Shown: piece by piece, positions 36,258 to 45,349 of the stretch
How positions within the stretch are numbered: the stretch's first letter is position 1
Layout of the letters: each line of letters starts with the position of its first letter
Assembly (NCBI GenBank): GCA_015062535.1
Contig: SUUK01000001.1
Span: 195,917-259,916 of the forward strand
Length of the DNA: 64,000 bases
Direction of reading: 5' to 3'
DNA from: Alphaproteobacteria bacterium
GTDB lineage: Bacteria > Pseudomonadota > Alphaproteobacteria > RF32 > CAG-239
Made by a program: the position numbers and the translations under genes
Notes under the pieces: model-generated
Told to the model about the DNA's origin: nothing
What the model saw: only the letters and a program-made list of their open reading frames with translations
Databases searched by the model: none

Positions 36258-36853
36258 AGTTCATTTACTAAAAGACTAGCCACTATACTATCATATTCTT
36301 TAATAAACTCAAATTCATCGTTAGGAAGTTTGCTTTTTACTAATTCATTTATTTCAGTTTTCAGCATCTTAATTTGAGTATTCATTTCATACGAATAAGA
36401 TTTTTTAGGCATTCCAGCTGATATATATTTTATTGCTTCATTTTTTCTTGAAATTTGTTCGAAAACTTGATGCATCTCAAACATTTTTTTTACCCTAATT
36501 AAAAAGGCTTGAGAATCCCAATTCATAACATACAACTCTTTTCTTAAATCTTTAGGGCAATATGCAGGAAAAGGGCCATTTACAAAATATATCATTTTTT
36601 CTGTAAGCTCTTTATTTTTACGAATTTCTTGAATAGTCAGCAATAAATGCATATATTCAACTCTATCAAAATCTTTAGATATTCTAGAAATAACAAAGTG
36701 AGGTTTGTCAAAATCAGATAATTTTTTTTGACTAACAATATTTCCAATCAATAGATAAATAAATAAACTAGCCAAACAGGCATAAAATAAAGGTTTTGTG
36801 TACTTACGTTTGAATACTTTTAATACTTTTTTTCTTCTATTAATTTTCGCCAT
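36254..36853 (-). CDS. Single-span membrane-anchored protein, unknown
   Basis: The 199-residue protein has a very basic N-terminus (KINRRKKVLKVFKRKYTK), one span (about residues 22-40) and a helical, charged extracytoplasmic domain with a PAYCPKDLRKEL segment near residue 92. I recognise no family. AGGTAGGT precedes the ATG. It overlaps the AlgH gene tail-to-tail by four bases. Confidence 0.7.
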   Translation of the reverse strand: MAKINRRKKVLKVFKRKYTKPLFYACLASLFIYLLIGNIVSQKKLSDFDKPHFVISRISKDFDRVEYMHLLLTIQEIRKNKELTEKMIYFVNGPFPAYCPKDLRKELYVMNWDSQAFLIRVKKMFEMHQVFEQISRKNEAIKYISAGMPKKSYSYEMNTQIKMLKTEINELVKSKLPNDEFEFIKEYDSIVASLLVNEL

Positions 36854-36931
36854 TATAACCTACCTTGTTAAATTTCGACACAAAGATAATATGTTTTTTG
36901 TATAAAATCAATAGAAATTTCACAAAAAAGA

Positions 36932-37663
36932 TTATTTTTGACGAAATTTGTCAAAAGATAAGCTTGTCGCTCTTAATATTTTTAAGTATCTATCATAATT
37001 TTTAGGCATAAATTTTGCAATAAAAGGATAATCAACCAATTTAGAAACTTCAACATATTTTCCAGCATCATCAGGAATAAAATGTCTACAAAAGGCCTGT
37101 CTTGATGCATAAATATTATTAGTATTATAGCCAATATTCTCTAACAACTCTTTTTCGTCTATAGTTTTACTAAGTGACCTTAAATCATACCATATTCCAT
37201 AGCCTTCTTTTGCAAGCCTTTTCCAAGGAAAGCCCTTACCAGGGTCTGGTTTAAGCTCTGGAGATATATCATTATGTCCCAAAATATTTTCAGGTTTAAT
37301 ATTATATTTATTTTTTAAAATTTTAAGTAAATCACATAAGCTTTCTATCTGTATAGATGTGTAATCTTTTTTGTTCTGTCCTAAAGTAGGAGCCTCAAGC
37401 TCTATCCCAATAGAATATTCATTTAACGATTTTTCTTTACTACCAAGCCAAGAACTAACACCTGCATGATATGCAACCTTAGATGGTAAAAGATTTTCAA
37501 CAATCTTTCCATCTCTACCAATAATATAGTGAACACTCAAACCATAGTAGTCAAGTAACTCAATCTGTTTTTGAGGTGCAAAAGCTGAGCAGTGAAGTAT
37601 TATATATTTAATTTCACCTTTTCTTTCTCTGTAATTTTTGCTATGTTTTATAATAAATTCCAT
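36932..37663 (-). CDS. N-acetylmuramoyl-L-alanine amidase, Amidase_2/AmpD type
   Basis: The enzyme cleaves the lactyl-amide bond between MurNAc and the stem peptide. The 243-residue protein (start at ATG 37663) has IILHCSAF near residue 19 (first zinc His), SVHYIIGRDGKIV, AYHAGVSSW near 66, SIGIELEAP near 84, and GHNDISPELKPDPGKGFPW (His and Asp/Lys of the active site). The absence of a signal peptide points to a cytoplasmic recycling role like AmpD. About 90 C-terminal residues go beyond the minimal domain. Confidence 0.88.
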   Translation of the reverse strand: MEFIIKHSKNYRERKGEIKYIILHCSAFAPQKQIELLDYYGLSVHYIIGRDGKIVENLLPSKVAYHAGVSSWLGSKEKSLNEYSIGIELEAPTLGQNKKDYTSIQIESLCDLLKILKNKYNIKPENILGHNDISPELKPDPGKGFPWKRLAKEGYGIWYDLRSLSKTIDEKELLENIGYNTNNIYASRQAFCRHFIPDDAGKYVEVSKLVDYPFIAKFMPKNYDRYLKILRATSLSFDKFRQK

Positions 37664-37775
37664 GTTTTTGCCATAAATAAACCTTATTAAAAATAATTTA
37701 ATCGCCAAAAATTAAAAAAAACTTTACAAATCAATCATTATAGTACAAATTATCAAAAAAATAATGGAGACAAAA

Positions 37776-38871
37776 ATGCGCGCTGAATTTTATACATTAA
37801 TAAACGAAATAAAAGAAAGTATAGAAATTTTACGGAGGTTTCTTTGACTATGATAAAGCAAAACTTCGCCAAGAAGAGTTATCACATCTAACCTCAGATC
37901 CCACACTATGGGACAATCAAGAAAAAGCTTTATCCTTAACATCAGAAAAAAATACTCTAGATGAGAATATCTCATTTTTTGAAGACTTAGTTTCTACAAT
38001 AGAAAATACAATAGAATTAATCGAGCTTGCAGAACTTGAAAATGATGAAAAAATGCTTGAAGAAATCTATAAGCATCTAGAAGAAACTAAAGTTTCAGCA
38101 AAACAAAAAGAATTACTATCATTACTATCTGGCGAGTTTGATAAAAATGACACCTATCTTGAGGTACATTCTGGTTCTGGTGGAACAGAAGCTCAAGATT
38201 GGGCAGAAATGTTGCTTAGAATGTACTCACGCTGGGCTGAAAAACATAAATATAAAGTTTCATACATAGAAGAAACCGAAGGTGACGTAGCAGGCTTAAA
38301 ATCAGCAACCATAAAAATATCAGGTCTAAATGCCTATGGCTGGCTACAAGGAGAAAGCGGAGTTCATAGACTTGTTAGAATTTCTCCTTTTGATAGCAAT
38401 GCTAGGCGTCATACAAGTTTTGCTTCCGTAAATGTATATCCTGTAATTGATGATAAAATAAACATAGACATAAATCCAAATGATATAAAAATGGATACAT
38501 ATCGTTCATCAGGAGCAGGAGGACAACACGTTAATAAAACCGAGTCGGCTGTCCGTTTAACTCATATTCCTTCTGGAGTTGTAGTATCTTGCCAAACAGA
38601 ACGTTCTCAATTTGCAAACCGTGAACATGCTATGAATATGTTAAGAGCAAAACTCTATGAAATAGAAAAACGAAAAAAGGAAGCTATCGCCGAACAACGT
38701 TGGGAAGAGCAGGGCGATAATGGTTGGGGGTACCAAATAAGAAGCTACGTTCTTCAACCATATAAAATGATTAAAGATTTAAGAACCAATGCCGAAACAT
38801 CTGATGATAAATCAGTTCTAGATGGCGATATTGATTTGTTTTTATCAGCCTTTCTTGCTTCAAAAAGCTAG
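37776..38871 (+). CDS. prfB: Peptide chain release factor 2, programmed +1 frameshift
   Basis: RF2 terminates at UGA and UAA. The gene must be read as 37776-37844 then 37846-38871. The first frame gives 23 codons ending TTT CTT and stops at TGA (37845-37847), preceded by an internal Shine-Dalgarno GGAGG three bases before TTTCTT. A +1 slip on CTT continues as GAC TAT GAT (DYDKA), the conserved RF2 sequence. The product is 364 residues with SGAGGQHVNKTES (GGQ near residue 247). GGAG precedes ATG 37776. The frameshift is the classical autoregulation: slow UGA reading when RF2 is scarce favours the slip. Confidence 0.96.
37832..37848 (+). promoter_or_regulatory. prfB recoding site
   Basis: The elements are GGAGG, three bases, then CTTTGAC. 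The rRNA-like stimulator, slippery CTT and in-frame TGA followed by C match the RF2 recoding signal known in most bacteria. Confidence 0.93.
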
Positions 38872-39516
38872 TTATAGCTTAGATTTAAGCACTTTAATTT
38901 CTTTTTCTAATTCTAAGATCCTTTCTTCATAAGGATCTTTTACTTTATTAGAAATACCATAAGGCATAAATGTTTGGTCTTTTGACATAGATGTTTTATG
39001 AGCAGCAACACCAACAACTGTGGTATTTGGTTTCACATCTTTCACAACTGTCGCATTAGCTCCAATTTTGGCATTTTTTCCAACAACAATTGGCCCCAAA
39101 ACAAGAGCACCAGCCCCAATTACAACATCATCTTCAATTGTTGGATGGCGTTTAACCCCTTTTTTGCTATTATAAGAAGTCGTACCACCAAGGGTTACAC
39201 CATGATACATGGTAACATTATCACCAATAACAGATGTTTCTCCAATAACAACACCCATACCATGATCGATAAAAAAGTTTTTACCAATTTTTGCCCCTGG
39301 ATGAATTTCAACACCTGTTAAAAAACGGCTAATAAGAGATATAACTTTAGCAGATAATCTCCAATTTTTTATCCAAAGCTTGTGAGAAAGCCTATAAAAC
39401 AATATACTATGTAGTCCGGGAGTACATAAAAAAGCATCGATTCTACTAGAGGTTGCAGGGTCTTTAGCTATGATAGTATCGAGCTCAGATAAAAATTGCT
39501 TGAAATTTGATTTCAT
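38872..39516 (-). CDS. cysE: Serine O-acetyltransferase
   Basis: CysE makes O-acetylserine for cysteine synthesis. The protein of about 214 residues (start at ATG 39516, GGGAG upstream at long spacing) has a helical N-terminal part and a left-handed beta-helix with [20 protein letters not shown] and [20 protein letters not shown], containing the catalytic His residues. [16 protein letters not shown] follows. The C-terminal tail is charged. It converges on prfB with no space between the genes. Confidence 0.95.
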   Translation of the reverse strand: MKSNFKQFLSELDTIIAKDPATSSRIDAFLCTPGLHSILFYRLSHKLWIKNWRLSAKVISLISRFLTGVEIHPGAKIGKNFFIDHGMGVVIGETSVIGDNVTMYHGVTLGGTTSYNSKKGVKRHPTIEDDVVIGAGALVLGPIVVGKNAKIGANATVVKDVKPNTTVVGVAAHKTSMSKDQTFMPYGISNKVKDPYEERILELEKEIKVLKSKL

Positions 39517-39613
39517 TTTTGTTATAACTCCCATAAATTTTAAATCCAAATTAATAATTATTAATTAAAATAAGCTTTAATTAATTGTAATCAAGGTAAA
39601 AAAGAGTTATACA

Positions 39614-40417
39614 ATGGTAGAAGTAATTATAAATGGACATGCAGGACGCCTAGAGGGACGTTATCACAAAGCAAAGCGTGATGATGCTCCTGTCGCATTA
39701 ATTTTACACCCACACCCACAATACGGTGGCACAATGAATAACAAGGTTGCTTATGCACTATTTACTTGTTTTAAGGATCTTGGCTTTTCAGTACTTCGTT
39801 TTAATTTTAGAGGTGTAGGCCGTTCACAAGGTGAATTTGAAGATGGACCAGGAGAATTATCTGATGCAACAATGGCATTAGATTGGCTACAAGCAAATCA
39901 CCCTGATGCACGTCAATGCTGGATAGCAGGATATTCATTTGGTGCATGGATTGGTTTACAATTATTAATGCGCCGTCCAGATATTAATAATTTTATTGCA
40001 GTAGCTCCTCCAGCAAATGAAAAAGACTTTAGTTTCTTAGCACCATGCCCAACATCTGGTCTTATGATACAAGGCGGTTTAGATGATATTGTAAATGCTA
40101 AAATGGTAGAACAATTAGCATCAAGACTAAATACACAACGTCATGTAGATGTAGATTTCGCTCTTATAGAAGAGGGCGATCATATGTTAAACGGACACTT
40201 AGTTGATTTATACAAGATTGTTGGAAACTATGTAATAGGTGCATTATCTAAAAAAGCACCAGCTAAAAAACGTCGTGGTCGTCGTAAAAAATCAGAAATT
40301 CAAGAAGCTCTTATGTTAGAAGGACAAAACTCTGAAGAATTAGATGAAGAAACAGAAGATTTTGAAGATGATTTTGAAGACGATTTTGATGATAATCTAG
40401 AAGATGATGAAGATTAA
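39614..40417 (+). CDS. Alpha/beta hydrolase with acidic C-terminal tail
   Basis: The 267-residue protein matches the COG2945-type hydrolases common in Alphaproteobacteria: LILHPHPQYGGTMNNKV near residue 28, RFNFRGVGRSQGEFEDG near 62, the nucleophile elbow GYSFGAW near 108, GGLDDI near 154 (Asp) and EGDHMLNG near 193 (His). After the fold ends at about residue 215 comes a basic patch (KKRRGRRKK) and then a run dominated by Asp and Glu to the end, which could bind a partner or metal. The substrate is unknown. Confidence 0.88.
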   Translation: MVEVIINGHAGRLEGRYHKAKRDDAPVALILHPHPQYGGTMNNKVAYALFTCFKDLGFSVLRFNFRGVGRSQGEFEDGPGELSDATMALDWLQANHPDARQCWIAGYSFGAWIGLQLLMRRPDINNFIAVAPPANEKDFSFLAPCPTSGLMIQGGLDDIVNAKMVEQLASRLNTQRHVDVDFALIEEGDHMLNGHLVDLYKIVGNYVIGALSKKAPAKKRRGRRKKSEIQEALMLEGQNSEELDEETEDFEDDFEDDFDDNLEDDED

Positions 40418-40420
40418 AAA

Positions 40421-40444
40421 AAGGCCCCTAAAAAGGGGCTTTTC
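40421..40444. terminator. Terminator after the hydrolase gene
   Basis: GCCCC and GGGGC pair around TAAAAA with T-rich sequence following. It also serves the convergent minus-strand gene. Confidence 0.75.
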
Positions 40445-40445
40445 T

Positions 40446-40703
40446 TTACCGTTTAATTTTATCTATAAACCTTAAAACAAAATCTTCTAAATAAGCTTTA
40501 TACAAAATATAAATGCTTAAAAAAATAATTGAATATCCAAGAACAATTAAAATAATTGGAAGCATTGTTAAAAATAAAAACAAACCACCAAGAAAAATAA
40601 GCCCCAAAACTAAACAACCAATAGTATTTTCTTTTTGCATTTGTTTAATCTGTTTATTAAAATCCTTATCATCTGGATCAGGATAAATATATTCAATTTC
40701 CAT
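40446..40703 (-). CDS. Small two-span membrane protein
   Basis: The 85-residue protein has a charged N-terminus (DPDDKDFNKQIKQMQKEN) and two adjacent spans (about residues 28-72). A good AGGAG site supports it as a real gene. No family is recognisable. Confidence 0.65.
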   Translation of the reverse strand: MEIEYIYPDPDDKDFNKQIKQMQKENTIGCLVLGLIFLGGLFLFLTMLPIILIVLGYSIIFLSIYILYKAYLEDFVLRFIDKIKR

Positions 40704-40875
40704 AATTACTCCTATACATCATTACAATTATTATTTAGGGATAAAAATAACGAAAATCAAGAAATCAAGCAAAAAAATACTTCTAATAAAAACAAAGATT
40801 TATCATAAAAGAATAAAAAAGATAAAAAAAACACTTTACAAATAAAAAAAGAATGTCTATAAATACCACCAGTCA

Positions 40876-40952
40876 AGCACTCGTAGCTCAACTGGATAGA
40901 GCATCTGACTACGGATCAGAAGGTTGTGAGTTCGAACCCCGCCGAGTGCGCC
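40876..40952 (+). tRNA. tRNA-Arg (ACG)
   Basis: The 77-base cloverleaf starts GCACTCG and ends CGAGTGC-G-CCA, with anticodon loop CTACGGA. A34 would be deaminated by the TadA encoded at 12457 so that it can read CGU, CGC and CGA. Its 3' end is partly repeated 180 bases downstream. Confidence 0.97.
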
Positions 40953-41224
40953 ATTTTTCTTAAGCTCCAGATATGGAGTTTTTTTTATGCCTAAAATCTG
41001 AAAAAATAAGGGGTGAGAACTCACAAGAGTGAGTTCGTCTACAAAAAAGAGGCGAACGAAAGTGCGCCGGTAAGCTAAGCTTACGAGCGCCAGTGCGAAT
41101 GAGCTTTAGCGAAATTCAACCCCGCAAAGTAGCGCCATTTTTTTTAGCTCCAGATATGGAGTTTTTTTTATGCCCAAAATCTGAAAAATATGGAGAGAGA
41201 ACTCAACTAAGAAAGTTTGTCATC
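40930..41224 (+). repeat. Duplicated tRNA-Arg 3' end and terminator with palindromes between
   Basis: Copy 1 (from 40930) reads TTCGAACCCCGC, GCGCCATTTTT, the CTCCA-GATA-TGGAG hairpin, T8, ATGCC and AAAATCTGAAAAA. Copy 2 (from 41115) has the same order: TTCAACCCCGC, GCGCCATTTTT, the same hairpin, T8, ATGCC and AAAATCTGAAAAA, then a degenerate GAGAACTCA. Between them lie a perfect hairpin GAACTCAC-AAGA-GTGAGTTC (41017-41036) and the palindrome GTAAGCT-A-AGCTTAC (41070-41084). This looks like an attachment-site-style direct repeat or a palindromic element inserted at the tRNA end. I see no gene in it. Confidence 0.65.
40962..40986 (+). terminator. Terminator of tRNA-Arg, first copy
   Basis: CTCCA-GATA-TGGAG followed by eight Ts. 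An identical hairpin lies at 41146-41170 in the duplicated flank. Confidence 0.75.
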
Positions 41225-41288
41225 TGAACAACAATTAATAACATTTTCCAATTATAACAATATTGATATTTTTTCTAAAAACAAAAAA
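41171..41288. other. Gene-free stretch between the duplicated tRNA-Arg flank and tRNA-Phe
   Basis: Apart from the degenerate GAGAACTCA end of the second repeat copy I see nothing here. The two tRNAs converge across it. Confidence 0.5.
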
Positions 41289-41309
41289 ACTCCCAAAATA
41301 GGGAGCTTT
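41289..41309 (-). terminator. Terminator of tRNA-Phe
   Basis: CTCCC and GGGAG pair around AAAATA. On the minus strand the stem is followed by seven Ts. Confidence 0.75.
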
Positions 41310-41313
41310 TAAG

Positions 41314-41389
<76 letters not shown>

Positions 41390-41536
41390 AGTCACGAATA
41401 TGGTTTATATATAAGATTTTCATTAAACGCAAGCATTTTTTTTATTTTTTTTACATTTTTTGTGAATATATAAATAACCATTTGTTTTAATATGATAAAT
41501 ATTAAGCCCAAATAAAAATAAAATTAAAGCTTTCTA

Positions 41537-41565
41537 TTGACAATACTATCAATTGCATATATCTA
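41537..41565 (+). promoter_or_regulatory. Promoter of the orphan gene at 41617
   Basis: TTGACA, 17 bases and TATCTA form a near-consensus promoter followed by a 51-base A/T-rich leader without a Shine-Dalgarno sequence. Confidence 0.6.
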
Positions 41566-41616
41566 TAGGTAACGTGTTTTTATATTTATGTTTTACAATT
41601 AAATTTCTTATTACTT

Positions 41617-42330
41617 ATGTTGATTGAAAAGAAACGTTTTGAAAGCTTGTTAAAAAACAACAATGCTACTTCTTCAAGACCTTTCAAAGGTGAGTGCTTT
41701 AACGTCTACAGAAACCTCATAGATGAGGATTCTAAAGAAGTAGACGTAATTGAGTTCAAAAATGGTAAATATCACAAAATAGGTGCCAGAAAAAATCACT
41801 ATCTTGAACTTGGTAAATACTTAGTAACATTATGTTCTCATCATGATGAGGAGAACATAATCGATTTTAAGTATGCTCATGTCTTTAGATTGAGTGATGC
41901 TGAAGAATTTCCTGTTTACCTATCAGGCAAAACCCACATTGGATGCTTGGTTGTTTTAGATAGGAAATTAATTGCTGCCTGCGATTCAAAGTCTTGTCCT
42001 CAATTCTTGATAATTATAAATGGAGATTTAAGACTGATCTCTAATTTGGTTGCAGAGCAGATTATTAGAAACTTTGCTCTAGATGAGAAGCAAACAAAAT
42101 CTATTATCAAGATGTTTCCAGAGTTTGGGTGGAAAAATATAAACAATATCCCCATCAATCCAGAAACACTTGATGTCCCATCATCTTTCCATGTTCAAGA
42201 GTGGAAAAAAAGAACAAGAACCCCAAAGCTATCACATGATAGTAAGATGAGCGCCTACTATTCGACATTGTTGCGAGATGAACGAAAAGAAATTCCCAAA
42301 ATAAAATTCATTCACTCAAGCAATTTCTAG
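41617..42330 (+). CDS. Orphan cytoplasmic protein, no Shine-Dalgarno site
   Basis: The 237-residue protein has no signal peptide or membrane span and matches no family I recognise. It is a mixed alpha/beta protein with a His/Asp cluster (LCSHHDEENIIDFKYAHVF) near residue 70 and a basic C-terminus. It has its own strong promoter, a leader without any purine-rich site, and a perfect terminator 12 bases after the stop. Its base composition looks slightly richer in GAG, CTC and AAC codons than its neighbours (by eye), which would fit foreign origin. It converges on a similar orphan on the other strand. Confidence 0.72.
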   Translation: MLIEKKRFESLLKNNNATSSRPFKGECFNVYRNLIDEDSKEVDVIEFKNGKYHKIGARKNHYLELGKYLVTLCSHHDEENIIDFKYAHVFRLSDAEEFPVYLSGKTHIGCLVVLDRKLIAACDSKSCPQFLIIINGDLRLISNLVAEQIIRNFALDEKQTKSIIKMFPEFGWKNINNIPINPETLDVPSSFHVQEWKKRTRTPKLSHDSKMSAYYSTLLRDERKEIPKIKFIHSSNF

Positions 42331-42341
42331 TTACACAAAAA

Positions 42342-42368
42342 GCCTCACAATTGTGAGGCCTTTTTTTT
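42342..42368 (+). terminator. Strong terminator after the 41617 gene
   Basis: GCCTCACAATTGTGAGGC is a perfect palindrome followed by eight Ts. It probably also serves the convergent gene. Confidence 0.9.
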
Positions 42369-42379
42369 CAAGTAGAATA

Positions 42380-43303
42380 CTAAAATTCAGATTTAATCTG
42401 CTGCAAAAGAAAATCCTTGATATGCGCAGGAATAATTGCGCAAACATCTTCTTTTCTAAACCCATTTTGAGGTGAAACAAAACAAGAAAGCTGATTTCCT
42501 AAAGAAGAAGGCGTGATTTTTGCTATATTTTCATATGCAAAAAAATCATCTTTTCCAAGCAAACTTAGATTTATCCAGTTTATCGGCTCTGGAAGATCTT
42601 CGAACATCGGGCAGAAAAATGCATCAATTTCAGATGTATCAACAACTGTTACATTATCAAGAGATGTGACATCAATGTAGGTCTTGGTGTTTTTCTGGTG
42701 TATATTCATATCTTCAGCATAACATACAGCAGACTCACCAGTCTCAATAAGAAAGCGATATTTTCCTTCATTTAAGAAAGAAATTTCGCACCCACCATTG
42801 AACAGACACAGATGTCGACCATATAAAGAGTTATACTCTTTATCACCCATAAGGACAAACTTTCTCTCAATCAGATCATATACAACCATAGGATTTCCTT
42901 TGGAGTGCATCTCCGGCAACCCGTACTTAGCACATTCTTCTTTCGAAAAAACATCTTCAGGCTTAAGATTGCTACAAACCAAAACAGGCTTGCTTTCTTT
43001 TACAACTTTAAGACCATTCTTAAGAAGAAAATCTTTCCAATCATAAAGAGGAGAAAGAACATAGTACTCTGTACCGCTAGATATTTCCGAAATATATTCC
43101 GGAATAAGAGCTTCTTTGCCACCAATAAGAACTTTTAACTCCTCACTATCTTCATTACTATCAAAGTCGTGCTCTGAAGATATAAAAAGATAGTTCTGTT
43201 CTCTAATTGGCGTCTTTCCTGGAAATTCATGTGTCCGTTTATAGCCTACAAAAGGCAAAACATAGACTTTCCCATCAATAACTACTTCAAATTTAGGTTC
43301 CAT
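42380..43303 (-). CDS. Orphan cytoplasmic protein, no Shine-Dalgarno site
   Basis: The 307-residue protein is unrecognised: no signal, no span, mixed beta-rich composition with acidic patches (EHDFDSNEDSEE) and scattered Cys. Upstream on the minus strand TTGACT (43372-43367), 17 bases and TATCTA (43349-43344) form a promoter almost identical to that of the convergent 41617 gene. A 40-base leader ends TTTTTTTGTT-ATG with no ribosome site. The two orphan genes and their matching promoters look like one imported pair placed next to tRNA-Phe. Confidence 0.72.
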   Translation of the reverse strand: MEPKFEVVIDGKVYVLPFVGYKRTHEFPGKTPIREQNYLFISSEHDFDSNEDSEELKVLIGGKEALIPEYISEISSGTEYYVLSPLYDWKDFLLKNGLKVVKESKPVLVCSNLKPEDVFSKEECAKYGLPEMHSKGNPMVVYDLIERKFVLMGDKEYNSLYGRHLCLFNGGCEISFLNEGKYRFLIETGESAVCYAEDMNIHQKNTKTYIDVTSLDNVTVVDTSEIDAFFCPMFEDLPEPINWINLSLLGKDDFFAYENIAKITPSSLGNQLSCFVSPQNGFRKEDVCAIIPAHIKDFLLQQIKSEF

Positions 43304-43343
43304 AACAAAAAAATTAAAATTAATAATATCATTTAGACTTATC

Positions 43344-43372
43344 TAGATAAAGTATTTTGTCTAAAAAGTCAA
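43344..43372 (-). promoter_or_regulatory. Promoter of the orphan gene at 43303
   Basis: TTGACT, 17 bases and TATCTA on the minus strand, directly downstream of the htpG terminator. Confidence 0.55.
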
Positions 43373-43373
43373 G

Positions 43374-43412
43374 AAAATAAAAGCGCTAAATTTCACTTAA
43401 CAAATCTAGCGC
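43374..43412 (-). terminator. Terminator of htpG
   Basis: GCGCTA-G-ATTT and AAAT-T-TAGCGC pair with one mismatch around an eight-base loop. A T-rich run follows on the minus strand. Confidence 0.75.
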
Positions 43413-43430
43413 CTTTAACAACAAAAAATA

Positions 43431-45269
43431 TTAAATAGCTTTTAGAATAAACTCACTTAGCTTTTCATTAAATAATTGAGGATTAGATACAGCTTCTCCT
43501 TCAGCAATCTTCGCTTGTTCTAAAATAAGCATTGACGCATCTCTAACTATAAATTCATTTTCTTTATTTTCTATCATCTCAGAAAGCTTTATAATAAGAG
43601 GGTGATAAGGATTTATAAGCAATATTCTAGAACTATCAAAAGCAGTCTTTTGCTGATGATTGCGCATTAACCTTTCTAAATGAATGCTCATTTGTCCTTC
43701 CTCAACAGTAAGACCGGCAGGGCTTGTTGTTAGTGTTTCTGTAGATTTTACCTTTGCTACCTCACCAACAAACCATTTTTCCATAGCCTCTACCAGATTA
43801 TTTAACTTCTTTTCATTTGCTTTTGATGTTGTTCTTTCTATATTAAAGTCTATTTTTGCTTGATTGATATGTTTTAGATCATAGCCTTTATATTTAACCA
43901 AAGTTTGGGTCCAAAACTCATCTATTGGATCTGTTAAAAGCAATACTTCGATTCCTTGTTGTTTGAAAGCATCAAGTTGAGGATTACAACTTAATGTTTT
44001 TGCATCATCACCTGTTATATAGTATATTTCCTTATGATTTTCCGGCATGTTTTCAATATATTTATCAAGAGAAGTTAACTTATCTTGAGATTTTGTAGTG
44101 TAAAAACGAGATAATTCTGCAACTTCTTCACGATTTGAAAAATCTTCATAAATACCTTCTTTAAAAGCAATTCCAAATGCATTCCAAAACTTTTCATATT
44201 CTTCTTCGTTTTTCGCTTTATTTTTAAGCTCTTTGAAAATTCTAGCAACAATTCCTTGACGAATTTTAGCAATTAAAGAACTCTGTTGGAGCATTTCTCT
44301 AGAGATATTAAGAGGTAAATCTTGGCTATCTATAACCCCTTTAACAAATCTTAGATACATAGGCATTAAACCTTCAATTTTATCCGAAATAAATACCTTA
44401 TTAACATAAAGCTTAAGCCCTGTTAATCTGTCAGGTTGGAATAGGTCATAAGGAGGCTTTGTTGGAATAAACAAAAGCCCAGTATACTCCATGCTTCCTT
44501 CAGCCTTAAAGTGAAGTGTCATAAAAGGATCATCATAGTTTTTAGTAACGTGCTGATAAAAATCTTTATATTGTTTTTCTGTAATATCAGCCTTATTTCT
44601 TGTCCATAAAGCAACAGCTCTATTTACGGTTTCCTCACCAGCCTCACCAAGATTAAGCACAATAGGATAGTCAATATGTTCAGAATAAGTATGTATAATA
44701 TTTCTCAAATAAATTGTATCAGTAAAATCTTTTGCATCATCTTTTAAGAATAATTTAATGTCCGTACCATTATCACTTCTTTCAGCCTTTTCTATTTCAA
44801 ATCCATCAATGCCATTTGAAACCCAAGAATACGCTTGATTACTATTAGCTTTTTTAGTAATAATTTCAACTTTATTTGCAACCATAAATGCAGAATAAAA
44901 TCCAACACCAAATTTCCCAATCAAATCAACAACAGAAGCATTGTCTTTTGTGTTTTTTAAGAAATCAGCAGTACCTGATTTTGCAATAGTACCAATATGA
45001 TTAATTAAATCATCTTTATTCATACCAATACCATTATCAGAAATTATCAACGTTCCTTCTTCTTTATTTGGCGTGATTGTGATTTTATAAGAAGAACTAC
45101 TTGATGCTAAATCATGGTTAGTAAGTTTCCAATACTTTAGCTTATCCAAAGCATCAGATGCATTCGAAATAAGTTCTCTTAAAAAAATATATTTTTCAGA
45201 ATAAAGAGAATTAATTACAATATCTAATAGCTTATTTACTTCTGTTTTAAATTCAATTTTTTCTGCCAT
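43431..45269 (-). CDS. htpG: Molecular chaperone HtpG (Hsp90)
   Basis: HtpG is the bacterial Hsp90, an ATP-dependent dimeric chaperone. The 612-residue protein (start at ATG 45269 with GGAG upstream) has the GHKL ATPase N-domain with ELISNASDALDKLKYW near residue 25, ISDNGIGMNKDDL near 74 and GKFGVGFYSAFMVA near 113. The middle domain contains NISREMLQQSS, and a C-terminal dimerisation region follows. It is a little shorter than the E. coli protein but complete. Confidence 0.97.
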   Translation of the reverse strand: MAEKIEFKTEVNKLLDIVINSLYSEKYIFLRELISNASDALDKLKYWKLTNHDLASSSSSYKITITPNKEEGTLIISDNGIGMNKDDLINHIGTIAKSGTADFLKNTKDNASVVDLIGKFGVGFYSAFMVANKVEIITKKANSNQAYSWVSNGIDGFEIEKAERSDNGTDIKLFLKDDAKDFTDTIYLRNIIHTYSEHIDYPIVLNLGEAGEETVNRAVALWTRNKADITEKQYKDFYQHVTKNYDDPFMTLHFKAEGSMEYTGLLFIPTKPPYDLFQPDRLTGLKLYVNKVFISDKIEGLMPMYLRFVKGVIDSQDLPLNISREMLQQSSLIAKIRQGIVARIFKELKNKAKNEEEYEKFWNAFGIAFKEGIYEDFSNREEVAELSRFYTTKSQDKLTSLDKYIENMPENHKEIYYITGDDAKTLSCNPQLDAFKQQGIEVLLLTDPIDEFWTQTLVKYKGYDLKHINQAKIDFNIERTTSKANEKKLNNLVEAMEKWFVGEVAKVKSTETLTTSPAGLTVEEGQMSIHLERLMRNHQQKTAFDSSRILLINPYHPLIIKLSEMIENKENEFIVRDASMLILEQAKIAEGEAVSNPQLFNEKLSEFILKAI

Positions 45270-45349
45270 ATCAAACAATCTCCTATATAAAATAAACATT
45301 AATATTTATATAGGATGCATGAAACCAAAGCGCAATAGCAAAAAATAAA

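Noticed and set aside
36932-37663. The AmpD-type amidase as the missing endolysin of the phage cassette
   Set aside because: It is 11 kb away on the other strand, has no phage genes beside it and looks like an ordinary cell-wall recycling enzyme.
37845-37847. In-frame TGA in prfB as a sequencing error or pseudogene
   Set aside because: The GGAGG-TTT-CTT-TGA-C context is the exact RF2 recoding signal and both frames encode conserved RF2 sequence.
37790-37975. A 61-codon minus-strand frame over the prfB start
   Set aside because: It lies entirely within prfB once the programmed frameshift is accepted.
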